Of a stretch of 32,765 nucleotides of DNA, positions 16,442 to 23,497 are shown piece by piece. Source of the DNA: Lachnospiraceae bacterium (GTDB taxonomy: Bacteria > Bacillota > Clostridia > Lachnospirales > Lachnospiraceae); NCBI GenBank assembly GCA_022791635.1, contig JAAVZL010000032.1:1-32765 (forward strand), given 5' to 3'. Positions within the stretch are counted from its first letter, which is position 1. Every line of letters starts with the position of its first letter. The notes below the pieces were generated by a model that was not told where the DNA came from, made no database searches, and saw only the letters and a program-made list of their open reading frames with translations. The translations under genes and the position numbers were made by a program.

Positions 16442-16496
16442 TTCACAATCTGTTCACAGGCTTCTTTAGGTGGGCTTTAGGCTCTGCTGGTATTTT
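16442..16496 (+). promoter_or_regulatory. VTC-DUF4956-CotH operon promoter with four 11-bp-phased half-sites
   Basis: Half-sites begin at 16442 (TTCACA), 16453 (TTCACA), 16464 (CTTTAGG) and 16475 (CTTTAGG), each exactly 11 bp after the last. Nine bases after the final CTTTAGG comes a -10-like TATTTT (16491-16496). No good -35 exists at 17 bp; the last repeats occupy that place. This is the layout of PhoB/OmpR-type activated promoters. CTTTAGG plus 9 bp plus -10 resembles the TCS1 promoter (CTTAAGG at 3311). Confidence 0.7.
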
Positions 16497-16513
16497 AGAT
16501 GGGAAATCAATTG

Positions 16514-16558
16514 GTACAGCTTTGCAGATAATTCATTGTTATCGACGCAATGCTGTAC
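16514..16558 (+). promoter_or_regulatory. Leader hairpin upstream of the VTC gene
   Basis: GTACAGC (16514-16520) pairs with GCTGTAC (16552-16558), and the adjacent TTTGC/GCAA can extend the stem. The hairpin begins about 12 bases after the predicted transcript start and 29 bases before the upstream ORF, within a 140-base leader. There is no T run, so it is not a simple terminator. An RNA-stability or attenuation role is possible but unproved. Confidence 0.45.
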
Positions 16559-16586
16559 GATAAAAGAGAAACAAGGAGGCTTTAAG

Positions 16587-16646
16587 ATGATTTCATTTCA
16601 TCATGATTTCAGCCCGGATTCTTCGAAAGGAGTAAATTTGCGTTGA
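16587..16646 (+). CDS. Candidate 19-residue leader peptide coupled to the VTC gene
   Basis: ATG at 16587 is preceded by AAGGAGG at 7-base spacing, the strongest ribosome site in this operon. The ORF encodes 19 residues, starting MISFHHDF and ending KGVNLR, and its TGA (16644-16646) overlaps the TTG start of the VTC gene (TTGA overlap). Such an arrangement fits translational coupling, with the weak TTG start reached by re-initiation. The VTC gene also has its own AAGGAG at 16627-16632 inside this ORF. The peptide has no recognised homology. It could be chance, but the ribosome site and the 4-base overlap argue for translation. Confidence 0.5.
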   Translation: MISFHHDFSPDSSKGVNLR

Positions 16647-17337
16647 ATAACAAGAATGAGACATTCCGTCATGAACTGAAATATCAGATCGGCATTGGGG
16701 ATTACCATGCCATCCGTCAAAGGCTGCGTCCGGTTATGAAGCCTGACGAACATGCGAAAGCGGACGGGCGGTATCTGATTCGGAGTATTTATTTCGACAA
16801 TATGTATGACAAGGCCCTGCGTGAAAAAATCAGCGGTGTGCAGAAGCGGGAGAAATTCCGCATCCGCTATTATAATGATAATTTTTCGTTCCTTATACTG
16901 GAGAAAAAGATGAAATGGAACAGTCTGTGCATGAAAATGGATGCGAGGCTTACGGAAGAGGAATGCAGGGCCATACTGACCGGGGATACGGGGGGATGAT
17001 AAATCATTCTTCCGGCCTGGTACGGGAGCTGTACTGCAAGATGAAGAGTCAGCAGCTTCGGCCGAGGGTTCTGGTTTCCTATGTGCGGGAGCCCTATGTG
17101 TATGCGGCCGGGAATGTCCGTGTCACCTTTGATTCAAATATTCGAAGCACATTGTTTCACAGGGGATTTTTAGAAGAAGCCGTGACGGATATCGGCGTGG
17201 CCGACAATCCGGGGGAGATGATTTTGGAAGTGAAATTCGACGCTTTTCTGCCGGAGGTGATTCAGATGCTTCTGCAGACACCGGGAATCCGGCAGCAGGC
17301 GTATTCCAAATATGGGGCATGTCGTAGATTTGGATAG
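16643..17337 (+). pseudogene. VTC-domain polyphosphate polymerase, frameshifted at a G6 run
   Basis: VTC-domain proteins make polyphosphate from ATP in yeast (Vtc4); bacterial members accompany DUF4956 and CotH genes. The first frame (TTG 16643 to TGA 16999) has FRHELKYQIG, RSIYFDNMYDKALREKI, KFRIRYYN and the basic LEKKMKWN strand. The second frame continues MINHSSGLVRELYCKMKSQQ, VLVSYVREPYVY, RVTFDSNIRS and ILEVKFDAFLP to AYSKYGACR, for a complete domain of about 230 residues. The frames meet at six Gs (16990-16995); one extra G would join them perfectly. So this is a one-base loss, a sequencing error, or a slippage switch. All conserved strands survive, so damage is recent or reversible. 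Confidence 0.85.
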
Positions 17338-17360
17338 AGAAAGAACTTAAAACAGCAATA

Positions 17361-17483
17361 TTGCGGAACTGGAAAACAGCAACACCATGTACAGTGCACA
17401 GAACAATTTGCAGACACATTTTTAAGTGGCTGAAAATTGTTCTATTACGGGTGTACTGTACAAGGTGTTGCGGGACTGGAATA
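17361..17483 (+). repeat. Palindromic element family A, copy 2 (A2)
   Basis: Between the VTC and DUF4956 genes. CAACACC (17380-17386) pairs with GGTGTTG (17464-17470), TGTACAGT (17388-17395) with ACTGTACA (17455-17462), and AGAACAATTT (17400-17409) with AAATTGTTCT (17434-17443). Direct repeats TTGCGGAACTGGAA (17361-17374) and TTGCGGGACTGGAA (17468-17481) flank it. The loop (CAGACACA...GTGGCTG) matches A1 closely, while the stems differ from A1 by paired changes. It ends right before the GGAG ribosome site of DUF4956, so folding could influence expression inside the operon. Confidence 0.75.
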
Positions 17484-17493
17484 GGAGAAAGAG

Positions 17494-18165
17494 ATGAATT
17501 TTAATGATATTTTTAAATCCGGCTTTTTAGAGAGCGTTACGGAATTTTCAATGATTGATACTTTAATAGGATTGGCGGCCGCCCTGGTGATCGGCCTGTT
17601 TATTTTCGTTATTTACAAAAAGACCCTGATTGGCGTTATGTATTCCGAGGGCTTTGCCTTAACGCTTGTGGGACTGTCGCTTGTAACAACACTTGTAATT
17701 ATGGCGGTTACATCCAATGTGGTTCTGTCTCTTGGCATGGTGGGTGCCCTGTCCATTGTCCGTTTTCGAACGGCAATCAAAGAGCCGGTGGAGATAGTAT
17801 TTTTATTCTGGGCACTGGCCGCAGGCATTGTGATTGGAGCCGGCATGATCCCTCTGGCCATGATTGGCTCGGCGGTCATTGGTATCATTTTATTGCTGTT
17901 TGCCAATCGAAAGATCCACAACTGCCCTTATATCCTTGTGCTGAATTTACAGAATGAGAAAGCAGAGGATGCCGTTTTACAGATTCTGAAGCAGAGCGTG
18001 GAACATTACATCGTAAAATCCAAGACAGTAAATGCGGCCGGTATGGAAATGACGGCAGAGCTTCGCACAAAAGACGCCGCCACCGCATTCGTCAACCGGA
18101 TTCACGACGTTTCGGGAGTGGAGAACGCAACCCTGGTGAGTTACAACGGCGAATATATGTCTTAA
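17494..18165 (+). CDS. DUF4956 membrane protein
   Basis: A 223-residue protein with four predicted membrane helices in the first 130 residues (about 25-45, 52-72, 78-95 and 105-135) and a cytoplasmic alpha/beta domain from about 140. The DUF4956 hallmark is the LGMVGALSIVRFRTAIKEP stretch between helices. The C-terminal part (ILVLNL, LRTKDAATAFVNRIHDVSGV) resembles an ACT-like fold. Proteins of this family are almost always next to VTC-domain and CotH genes, as here, and may form a membrane complex with the polyphosphate polymerase; that is association, not proof. The ATG follows AGGAG; the CotH gene follows in 14 bases. Confidence 0.92.
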   Translation: MNFNDIFKSGFLESVTEFSMIDTLIGLAAALVIGLFIFVIYKKTLIGVMYSEGFALTLVGLSLVTTLVIMAVTSNVVLSLGMVGALSIVRFRTAIKEPVEIVFLFWALAAGIVIGAGMIPLAMIGSAVIGIILLLFANRKIHNCPYILVLNLQNEKAEDAVLQILKQSVEHYIVKSKTVNAAGMEMTAELRTKDAATAFVNRIHDVSGVENATLVSYNGEYMS

Positions 18166-18179
18166 CGGAGGGCCAGTTT

Positions 18180-19892
18180 ATGATTGCACAGAAACATATG
18201 CCCAAGATTGCCGCCCTGCTCATGGTTGCCGCCCTCTGCCTGTGCCTGGCTGGGATGGTTTTTGCAGGAGAGATGACGGAGGTTTTTGGTAGTTCAGGCA
18301 TTGGGATGGAATATGAGTCCAAGCTCTTTAATACAAAGGAAATCCTCCGCATCAATCTTGTGATGGACGAAGAAGAGTGGGAGGATATGCTTGCCAATGC
18401 CACGGCGGAAACCTACTACGCCTGTGACGTGGAAATCAATGGGGAAATGTTTTACCATGTGGGTATCCGCCCGAAAGGGAACACAAGCCTTACATCCATT
18501 GCAGGCGACCCGGATACGGACCGGTACAGTCTGAAGCTGGAGTTTGATCAGTATGAGTCCGGTCGGACCTGCTACGGGTTAGACAAATTGATCCTGAACA
18601 ATCATTATGCCGATGCAACCAGTATGAAAGAGGCGTTGGTTTACGATATGTATCAATATCTGGGTGCGGATGCTTCCCTTTATAGTTATGTGGAAATATC
18701 GGTCAACGGCGAATACTGGGGCTTGTATCTGGCACTGGAAGCAGTTGAGGACAGCTTTCTTCTGCGTAATTACGGGACCAAAAACGGTGTACTCTATAAG
18801 CCGGACAGTATGAATATGGGAGAGAAGGGAGGCAGCCCCGGCGGTTTTTCTATGGGCGGCAATGGCGCAAACCTGAATTACACAGATGAGAGCCCGGACA
18901 GTTATTCCACGATCTGGGAAGGAGAGGTGACGGATACTTCGGAAGCGGATCATAAACGTGTAGTAGAAGCGCTGAAACATATTTCGGAAGGGACGGATCT
19001 TGAAACCTATATGGATGTAGATAATCTCCTGAAATATATGGCTGTTCACGTTTTTTCCGTCAATGAGGACAGTCTCTCGGGAATGATGGCACACAATTAT
19101 TACCTGTATGAATCCGACGGCCGGCTTAATATTCTTCCCTGGGATTACAACCTTGCTTTTGGCGGCATGGGCGGTATGGGAGGCATGAGAGAGAGGGACG
19201 GCGGAAACGGCAGCGACAGTGGGACGCAAATGGTCAACGACGCCATCGATCATGCCTTTTCCGGAACGGAATTTTTTGATACGCTGATGGAGAACGAGGA
19301 GTATCACGCAAGGTATTACGAGTATCTCAAGCAGCTTGTGGAGGAATACATTGAAGGAGGCGGGTTCGAGGCGTTTTACCAAGGCACGCGCAGTCAGATT
19401 GACTCCTTGGTGGAACAGGATCCCACGGCTTTTTATACTTATGAGGAATATGAGGAAGCATTGGATACCTTTTACGAGGCTGTACAGCTTCGCGGCCAGT
19501 CCATAAGCGGGCAGATAGAGGGGACGATTCCCTCCACCGAGGAAGAGCAGAGAGCTTCGGATGCGCTGATTGACGCCTCCCACCTGGATTTGAGCGTGAT
19601 GGGCAGTATGGGTATGGGAGATCGGATGCAGGACTGGAATGGGGAGGAAAAGAAGGTGGAGGCTATAGCCCAGCCGCCGGAGCAGGGTAGGGGAAGGATG
19701 CCGAATGAAAGGCCCGGTGATATGCCGGATGTCATGCCCGATGAGATGCCTGGCGGTATGCAGAATATGAATTTTGACAGGAGTGATGCGGGCAGAAGGA
19801 TCACGGATAATTTGATTTTGTATGGTGTGTGCACAGGCATTTTGGTGATTGCTCTTGTGTCTGCAAAGGGGTATCGAAGGCGAAAGCATTGA
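18180..19892 (+). CDS. CotH-family secreted protein kinase with C-terminal membrane anchor
   Basis: A 570-residue protein with a signal peptide (about 10-30). The CotH kinase domain has an N-lobe GIRPKGNTSLTS and YSLKLEFDQY, ADATSMKEALVYDMYQYLG, and the metal-binding ILPWDYNLAFGG. CotH kinases phosphorylate Ser/Thr in extracellular or spore-coat proteins. Two inserts are unusual: a Gly/Met-rich loop right after the metal site (GGMGGMGGM) and a Met/Pro/Asp-rich repeat (PGDMPD, VMPDEMPGGM) near 520-540. A membrane helix at about 546-564 with RRRKH tail anchors it. It is the third gene of the VTC-DUF4956-CotH operon; AGGG precedes the ATG. The stop codon is inside the terminator stem. Confidence 0.93.
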   Translation: MIAQKHMPKIAALLMVAALCLCLAGMVFAGEMTEVFGSSGIGMEYESKLFNTKEILRINLVMDEEEWEDMLANATAETYYACDVEINGEMFYHVGIRPKGNTSLTSIAGDPDTDRYSLKLEFDQYESGRTCYGLDKLILNNHYADATSMKEALVYDMYQYLGADASLYSYVEISVNGEYWGLYLALEAVEDSFLLRNYGTKNGVLYKPDSMNMGEKGGSPGGFSMGGNGANLNYTDESPDSYSTIWEGEVTDTSEADHKRVVEALKHISEGTDLETYMDVDNLLKYMAVHVFSVNEDSLSGMMAHNYYLYESDGRLNILPWDYNLAFGGMGGMGGMRERDGGNGSDSGTQMVNDAIDHAFSGTEFFDTLMENEEYHARYYEYLKQLVEEYIEGGGFEAFYQGTRSQIDSLVEQDPTAFYTYEEYEEALDTFYEAVQLRGQSISGQIEGTIPSTEEEQRASDALIDASHLDLSVMGSMGMGDRMQDWNGEEKKVEAIAQPPEQGRGRMPNERPGDMPDVMPDEMPGGMQNMNFDRSDAGRRITDNLILYGVCTGILVIALVSAKGYRRRKH

Positions 19893-19952
19893 ATGGGGAT
19901 GCCGCAAAATAGGACAATTCGTATTTCGTCTTATTTTGCGGCATCCCCATTC
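19891..19952. terminator. Long near-perfect hairpin between convergent genes; stem relative of family B
   Basis: Arms 19891-19915 and 19928-19952 pair over 25 bp with one G.A-type mismatch and a 12-base loop. It starts inside the CotH stop codon and lies between that gene and the convergent anti-sigma gene, as a shared terminator would. Part of the stem (GCCGCAAAATA) also forms the outer stem of element B1 at 25524, and with the other arm the match is 14 of 15, so this may be a minimal family B member. No T run is present. Confidence 0.75.
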
Positions 19953-20014
19953 AAACTATATCACAACATAGATACAGCAATCCGATTCCCCGGCCTGTAA
20001 AATCTTTTTTCCCC

Positions 20015-21196
20015 TCACTCCACATGGACTTCCTTAGCGATAACGGCTCTGTCGGCAACGCTGCTGTTCATTCCCTCACGCTCCATCTGCTCCCAGTCAT
20101 CCAGGTTGTCAAAAATGAAGATATGCAGGGTTTTGATCTCCTTGCCCTGAACCGCGAATCCGGCCCGGCCTGCCATTTCACTATCGGAGTAAAGCATTTC
20201 CCCATCCTGATTGAAGCAAATGGTCTGGCAGGGCTCGTAGGACCATCCCAGCAGCTCCTGCATCTTCTCATCCGTCATATCCGGGTCCTTTGAGAGCAGC
20301 TTTTCCCGTCTGTCGTCTGTCAGCTCTCTTGGCTCACCCGGCGTTGTGGCGTGGACGATCACCTGATACGGAGAGATCACCACGTCATCTAAGGTAATGT
20401 TTCCGTTTTTCTCCCCCACCGCAATGGTCTTTACGTCTGTCTCGTTTACCTCAAACGGGAGGGCAAGATTCCAGCTTCCCTCCATCTGGTGGGATGCGGA
20501 TATTTCTTCGCTGTCAAGCATCCGGTCGTCGTCATAGCCAAGACCGCTTATATTTAAGCTGAGGCGGCCGTTGCCTGCTGCTTTCTCTGTAAGATCCACT
20601 TTCAGCATACCGGCAAATGTATGGCTGTCCATGACCTGGCCCTCAAAGGTGTTTTCGAGCCGCTCCCCTGAGCTTTCGTCAACACTCCATGTTCCGTCGA
20701 TATAAAATCCGGCGGCTGTCCGGCTGTCTGTCGCATTTGTACCTGTATAATGCTCCGGAATGTGTGTAAAATCTTCGTCCTCCGCCTGGATATTTACCGT
20801 AAGGAAGATGGAATACCCGTCGCAGTAGACTTCGGATGCGGTCAGGGTGACGCCCTGATCCGATACGGAATAATCCGAGGTGTCCAGGTTGCCTGCAGGG
20901 TCCTCATTGGTCAGGACCGTTTTCTTGTCCGCGTAATCACCGGAATAGGTGGCGTCCTCTGCAACCTGCTCGAAGATTTTTCCGATCAGCGGAAGCTTTG
21001 CCGCAAGCACCGGATTCAGTTGCCCCAGTCCGCCCACGCCGATAACGGCCGCCGCCGCTGCTGCAGCTGCTATTTTCCCTGTTTTCACAAATTTTTTCAT
21101 GTTACCCGTCCTCCTTGTACGCACTCGAATTTCACTGTCACTTATTTCAGGAGCAAGGGCCTGCTTTAAGATTTGATCCAATTTTTCATCTGTCAT
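20015..21196 (-). CDS. DUF4179-type membrane anti-sigma factor
   Basis: A 393-residue protein. A short cytoplasmic N-terminus (DEKLDQILKQALAPE), where the sigma factor would bind, precedes one membrane segment of mostly Ala (about 42-66), and a large beta-rich exterior domain (about 95-393) of the DUF4179/DUF5643 type follows (GVTLTASEVYCDGYSIFLTV, NITLDDVVISPYQVIVHA). The start overlaps the sigma gene by 11 bases, which fixes the pair. Release of the sigma factor probably follows an outside signal or proteolysis. A tail region resembling this exterior domain is also seen in the debris at 31940-32481. Confidence 0.88.
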   Translation of the reverse strand: MTDEKLDQILKQALAPEISDSEIRVRTRRTGNMKKFVKTGKIAAAAAAAAVIGVGGLGQLNPVLAAKLPLIGKIFEQVAEDATYSGDYADKKTVLTNEDPAGNLDTSDYSVSDQGVTLTASEVYCDGYSIFLTVNIQAEDEDFTHIPEHYTGTNATDSRTAAGFYIDGTWSVDESSGERLENTFEGQVMDSHTFAGMLKVDLTEKAAGNGRLSLNISGLGYDDDRMLDSEEISASHQMEGSWNLALPFEVNETDVKTIAVGEKNGNITLDDVVISPYQVIVHATTPGEPRELTDDRREKLLSKDPDMTDEKMQELLGWSYEPCQTICFNQDGEMLYSDSEMAGRAGFAVQGKEIKTLHIFIFDNLDDWEQMEREGMNSSVADRAVIAKEVHVE

Positions 21197-21725
21197 ATCC
21201 TATCTCCTCCAATTTTTCCTTTAACTGCTTTTTTGCTTCCCGCATACGGCTTTTTACGGTTCCCTCCGGCAGTCCGAGAATCTCGGATATTTCTTTGATC
21301 CGCATGTCCGCCGAATAATACAGATAGATTGGCAGCCGGTACTTCTCAGGCAGGGAGGCTATGAATCCCTGAACCATCGAGATTTCATTTTGCTGCAATA
21401 CAATCTGTTCCGGTGATTCTTCCCTGGCCGGATCGGAGATTTCATATCCCTCATCGGTCATCTCGTCGATGCTGCCCATGGGAACCAGCCGCATTCTGTT
21501 TGCGTATTTTTTCTTTTTGTTCTTCCAGAGATAAATGGAAGCGGATAGGGCGTAGCTCTTTGTGTTCTCCGAGGAGCCGAGCCGTTTCCTTTTCTCCAGC
21601 AGCTTGAGCATGGTGTCCTGATACAGTTCATCCCCATTTTCCGCATCCTGGGCCGTCATCCGGCAGAAACGCAGAATATCCTTTCCAAACTCCAGGACAA
21701 ACTGATCGAATTCATCCTTATTCAT
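21186..21725 (-). CDS. ECF-type RNA polymerase sigma factor
   Basis: A 179-residue group IV sigma factor. Region 2 has DILRFCRMTAQDAENGDELY and QDTMLKLLEKRKRL (core binding and -10 recognition); region 4 has SLPEKYRLPIYLYYSADMRI and a helix-turn-helix ISEILGLPEGTVKSRMREAK. I place the start at the ATG 21723-21725 because GAGAGGGG lies 9 bases upstream; in-frame ATGs 9 and 39 bases earlier are less well placed. The cognate anti-sigma gene overlaps its end. The upstream minus-strand region (21726-21830) is AT-rich with an AAAACTTTT and a CGTC that could be an autoregulated promoter, but their spacing is not standard. Confidence 0.92.
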   Translation of the reverse strand: MNKDEFDQFVLEFGKDILRFCRMTAQDAENGDELYQDTMLKLLEKRKRLGSSENTKSYALSASIYLWKNKKKKYANRMRLVPMGSIDEMTDEGYEISDPAREESPEQIVLQQNEISMVQGFIASLPEKYRLPIYLYYSADMRIKEISEILGLPEGTVKSRMREAKKQLKEKLEEIGYDR

Positions 21726-21956
21726 AGCAGCCATCCCCTCTCTTCTTTTCAAGCCGGCCTGCAAAGATTTACCCTTGCATGGATATATTGTCGTGACGCT
21801 GGGAAAAGTTTTGAAACTCTATAAAAATTTTATTATTTTTGGGGGAGATGCGTTAGATAATAGCTTTTTTGAGAGAAACAAGGCAGATTTCAAGAAACGG
21901 GTTTTATTGTAACTTCTTTTGCCTTTGCTTTACAATGATTTGCAAGACCTATCCAT

Positions 21957-23288
21957 TTAGAGTATGGATCGCCGCATTCGCAATAGATACCCAAACCCCA
22001 CAATATCCGCCAGAATCCACCCAATGGGCACAGACCACCAGATGCCCACGACTCCGATAGCCGGAATGCCGGACAGAATGTGGGCTAAAAGTACTCGGGT
22101 GCCCAAAGAGATCCCGGTCAGCACCACCGACATGCCGGGGCGGTCCACGGCCCGGTAGAAGCCGTAGAGAAGAAACAGGCAGCCGATTCCAAAGTAAAAG
22201 GCTCCCTCAATATGCAGATAGCGGATGCCGATGGAGAGAATTTCTGTCTCTGTGGGCTTTACAAAAAGCAGCATCAAGGGCCGGGCAAAGGCAAAGACGC
22301 AGAAGCTTATGACCAGACAGAACAGGATGGAGCAGCAGACGGCGCTTTTCATGCCTGAGCGGATGCGCTTTGATTCTTTGGCTCCGAAGTTCTGAGCGGT
22401 AAAGGTGGAAAAGGCATTGCCGAAATCCTGCACGGGCATATAGGCGAAGGAATCAATTTTCACTCCGGCGGCAAAGGCAGCCATGACTGCCGGGCCAAAG
22501 CTGTTGACCAGACCCTGGACCATGAGAATTCCCAGGTTCATCACCGACTGCTGCAGACAGGTGAGGGAGGAAAAGCGTGCAATCTCGGAAAAAACCTCCT
22601 TTTTCAGGCGAATGCCTTTCAGAGAAAAGCGAAATTCCGGAAAGAACAGGAGGGTGTAGGCAAAAAGCCCCAGGCCGGATACGTACTGGGCAATCACCGT
22701 GGCGGCCGCAGCGCCGGCGACGCCCCAGTGAAATTGAATTACAAACAGGAGATCCAGACCGATATTTAACAGGGCGCAGACGCCGAGAAAGATAAGCGGG
22801 GTAACGGAATTTCCTACGGCCCGCAGAAGAGAGGCGAAAAAATTGTAGAAAAAGGTGGCGGTAATTCCGTAAAAAATAATCCACAGGTAGGAGCGCATCA
22901 TGTGGTAGATGCTCTCGGGTACCTTAAGGAAATGCAGGATGGGATCGAGAAAGAGAAAGACAGCAATATTCAGAATCAGAGATAAGACTGCAATCATCAC
23001 AAAGGAGTGAACGATGCTGTTCTTTAGGCCTTCCTGATTCTGCTCTCCGCAGCGGATGGAAAAGACGGCGCCGCTGCCCATGCATAAGCCCAGGAGAATG
23101 GAGGTTAAAAAGGTCATAAGGGTGTAGGAGGAGCCTACGGCCGCCAGGGCGTCCGGTCCCAGGAATTGTCCCACAATCAGGGTATCCGCTACATTATAAA
23201 GCTGCTGCAGAAGATTTCCAAGAATCATGGGAACCGCAAACAGCAGCATGGTTTTTGTAATGGGACCGCGGGTCAAATCCTTTGTCAT
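21957..23288 (-). CDS. MATE-family efflux transporter
   Basis: A 443-residue inner-membrane exporter with about 12 hydrophobic helices in two homologous halves. The family start is clear (TRGPITKTMLLFAVPMILGN, LLQQLYNVADTLIVGQFLG), as are the second-half QQSVMNLGILMVQGLVNSFG and AAFAAGVKIDSFAYMPVQDF. It should expel cationic drugs or metabolites in exchange for Na+ or H+. Length is normal and no lesions are seen. It has its own transcription unit, divergent from hflK; GGAGTG precedes the ATG. Substrate cannot be predicted. Confidence 0.95.
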   Translation of the reverse strand: MTKDLTRGPITKTMLLFAVPMILGNLLQQLYNVADTLIVGQFLGPDALAAVGSSYTLMTFLTSILLGLCMGSGAVFSIRCGEQNQEGLKNSIVHSFVMIAVLSLILNIAVFLFLDPILHFLKVPESIYHMMRSYLWIIFYGITATFFYNFFASLLRAVGNSVTPLIFLGVCALLNIGLDLLFVIQFHWGVAGAAAATVIAQYVSGLGLFAYTLLFFPEFRFSLKGIRLKKEVFSEIARFSSLTCLQQSVMNLGILMVQGLVNSFGPAVMAAFAAGVKIDSFAYMPVQDFGNAFSTFTAQNFGAKESKRIRSGMKSAVCCSILFCLVISFCVFAFARPLMLLFVKPTETEILSIGIRYLHIEGAFYFGIGCLFLLYGFYRAVDRPGMSVVLTGISLGTRVLLAHILSGIPAIGVVGIWWSVPIGWILADIVGFGYLLRMRRSIL

Positions 23289-23369
23289 GGCGAAACACTC
23301 CTTTGTAAAATGAAAAGCTCAAGAAATATGGTAATATGAAATTCGTTGAATGTCAATGATAAGGGCCGG

Positions 23370-23398
23370 TGTACAAAAGGGAAAAATTTTGTTATAAT
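23370..23398 (+). promoter_or_regulatory. Promoter of the hflK-hflC operon
   Basis: A perfect -10 TATAAT (23393-23398) sits 17 bases after TGTACA (23370-23375; four of six to TTGACA). Transcription would begin near 23405, giving a leader of about 93 bases to the hflK ATG. Confidence 0.65.
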
Positions 23399-23497
23399 GC
23401 TGTAGTATCCCCTTGGGTATTGAGGGTACATAAGGAACTGCAGGAATGGGTCTCTGGCATAGAGGAGACTCGGACACACAAAAAGAAAGGACGAGCG

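Noticed and set aside
18579..19907. A 442-codon open frame on the minus strand opposite the CotH gene
   Set aside because: It lies fully inside the CotH gene, is rich in His, Ile and Arg as expected of an antisense frame, has no ribosome site and matches no family.
21726..21840. An autoregulated ECF promoter upstream of the sigma gene
   Set aside because: AAAACTTTT and CGTC are present on the minus strand, but they are about 12 bases apart start to start, shorter than the usual ECF spacing, so I do not list it as a feature.
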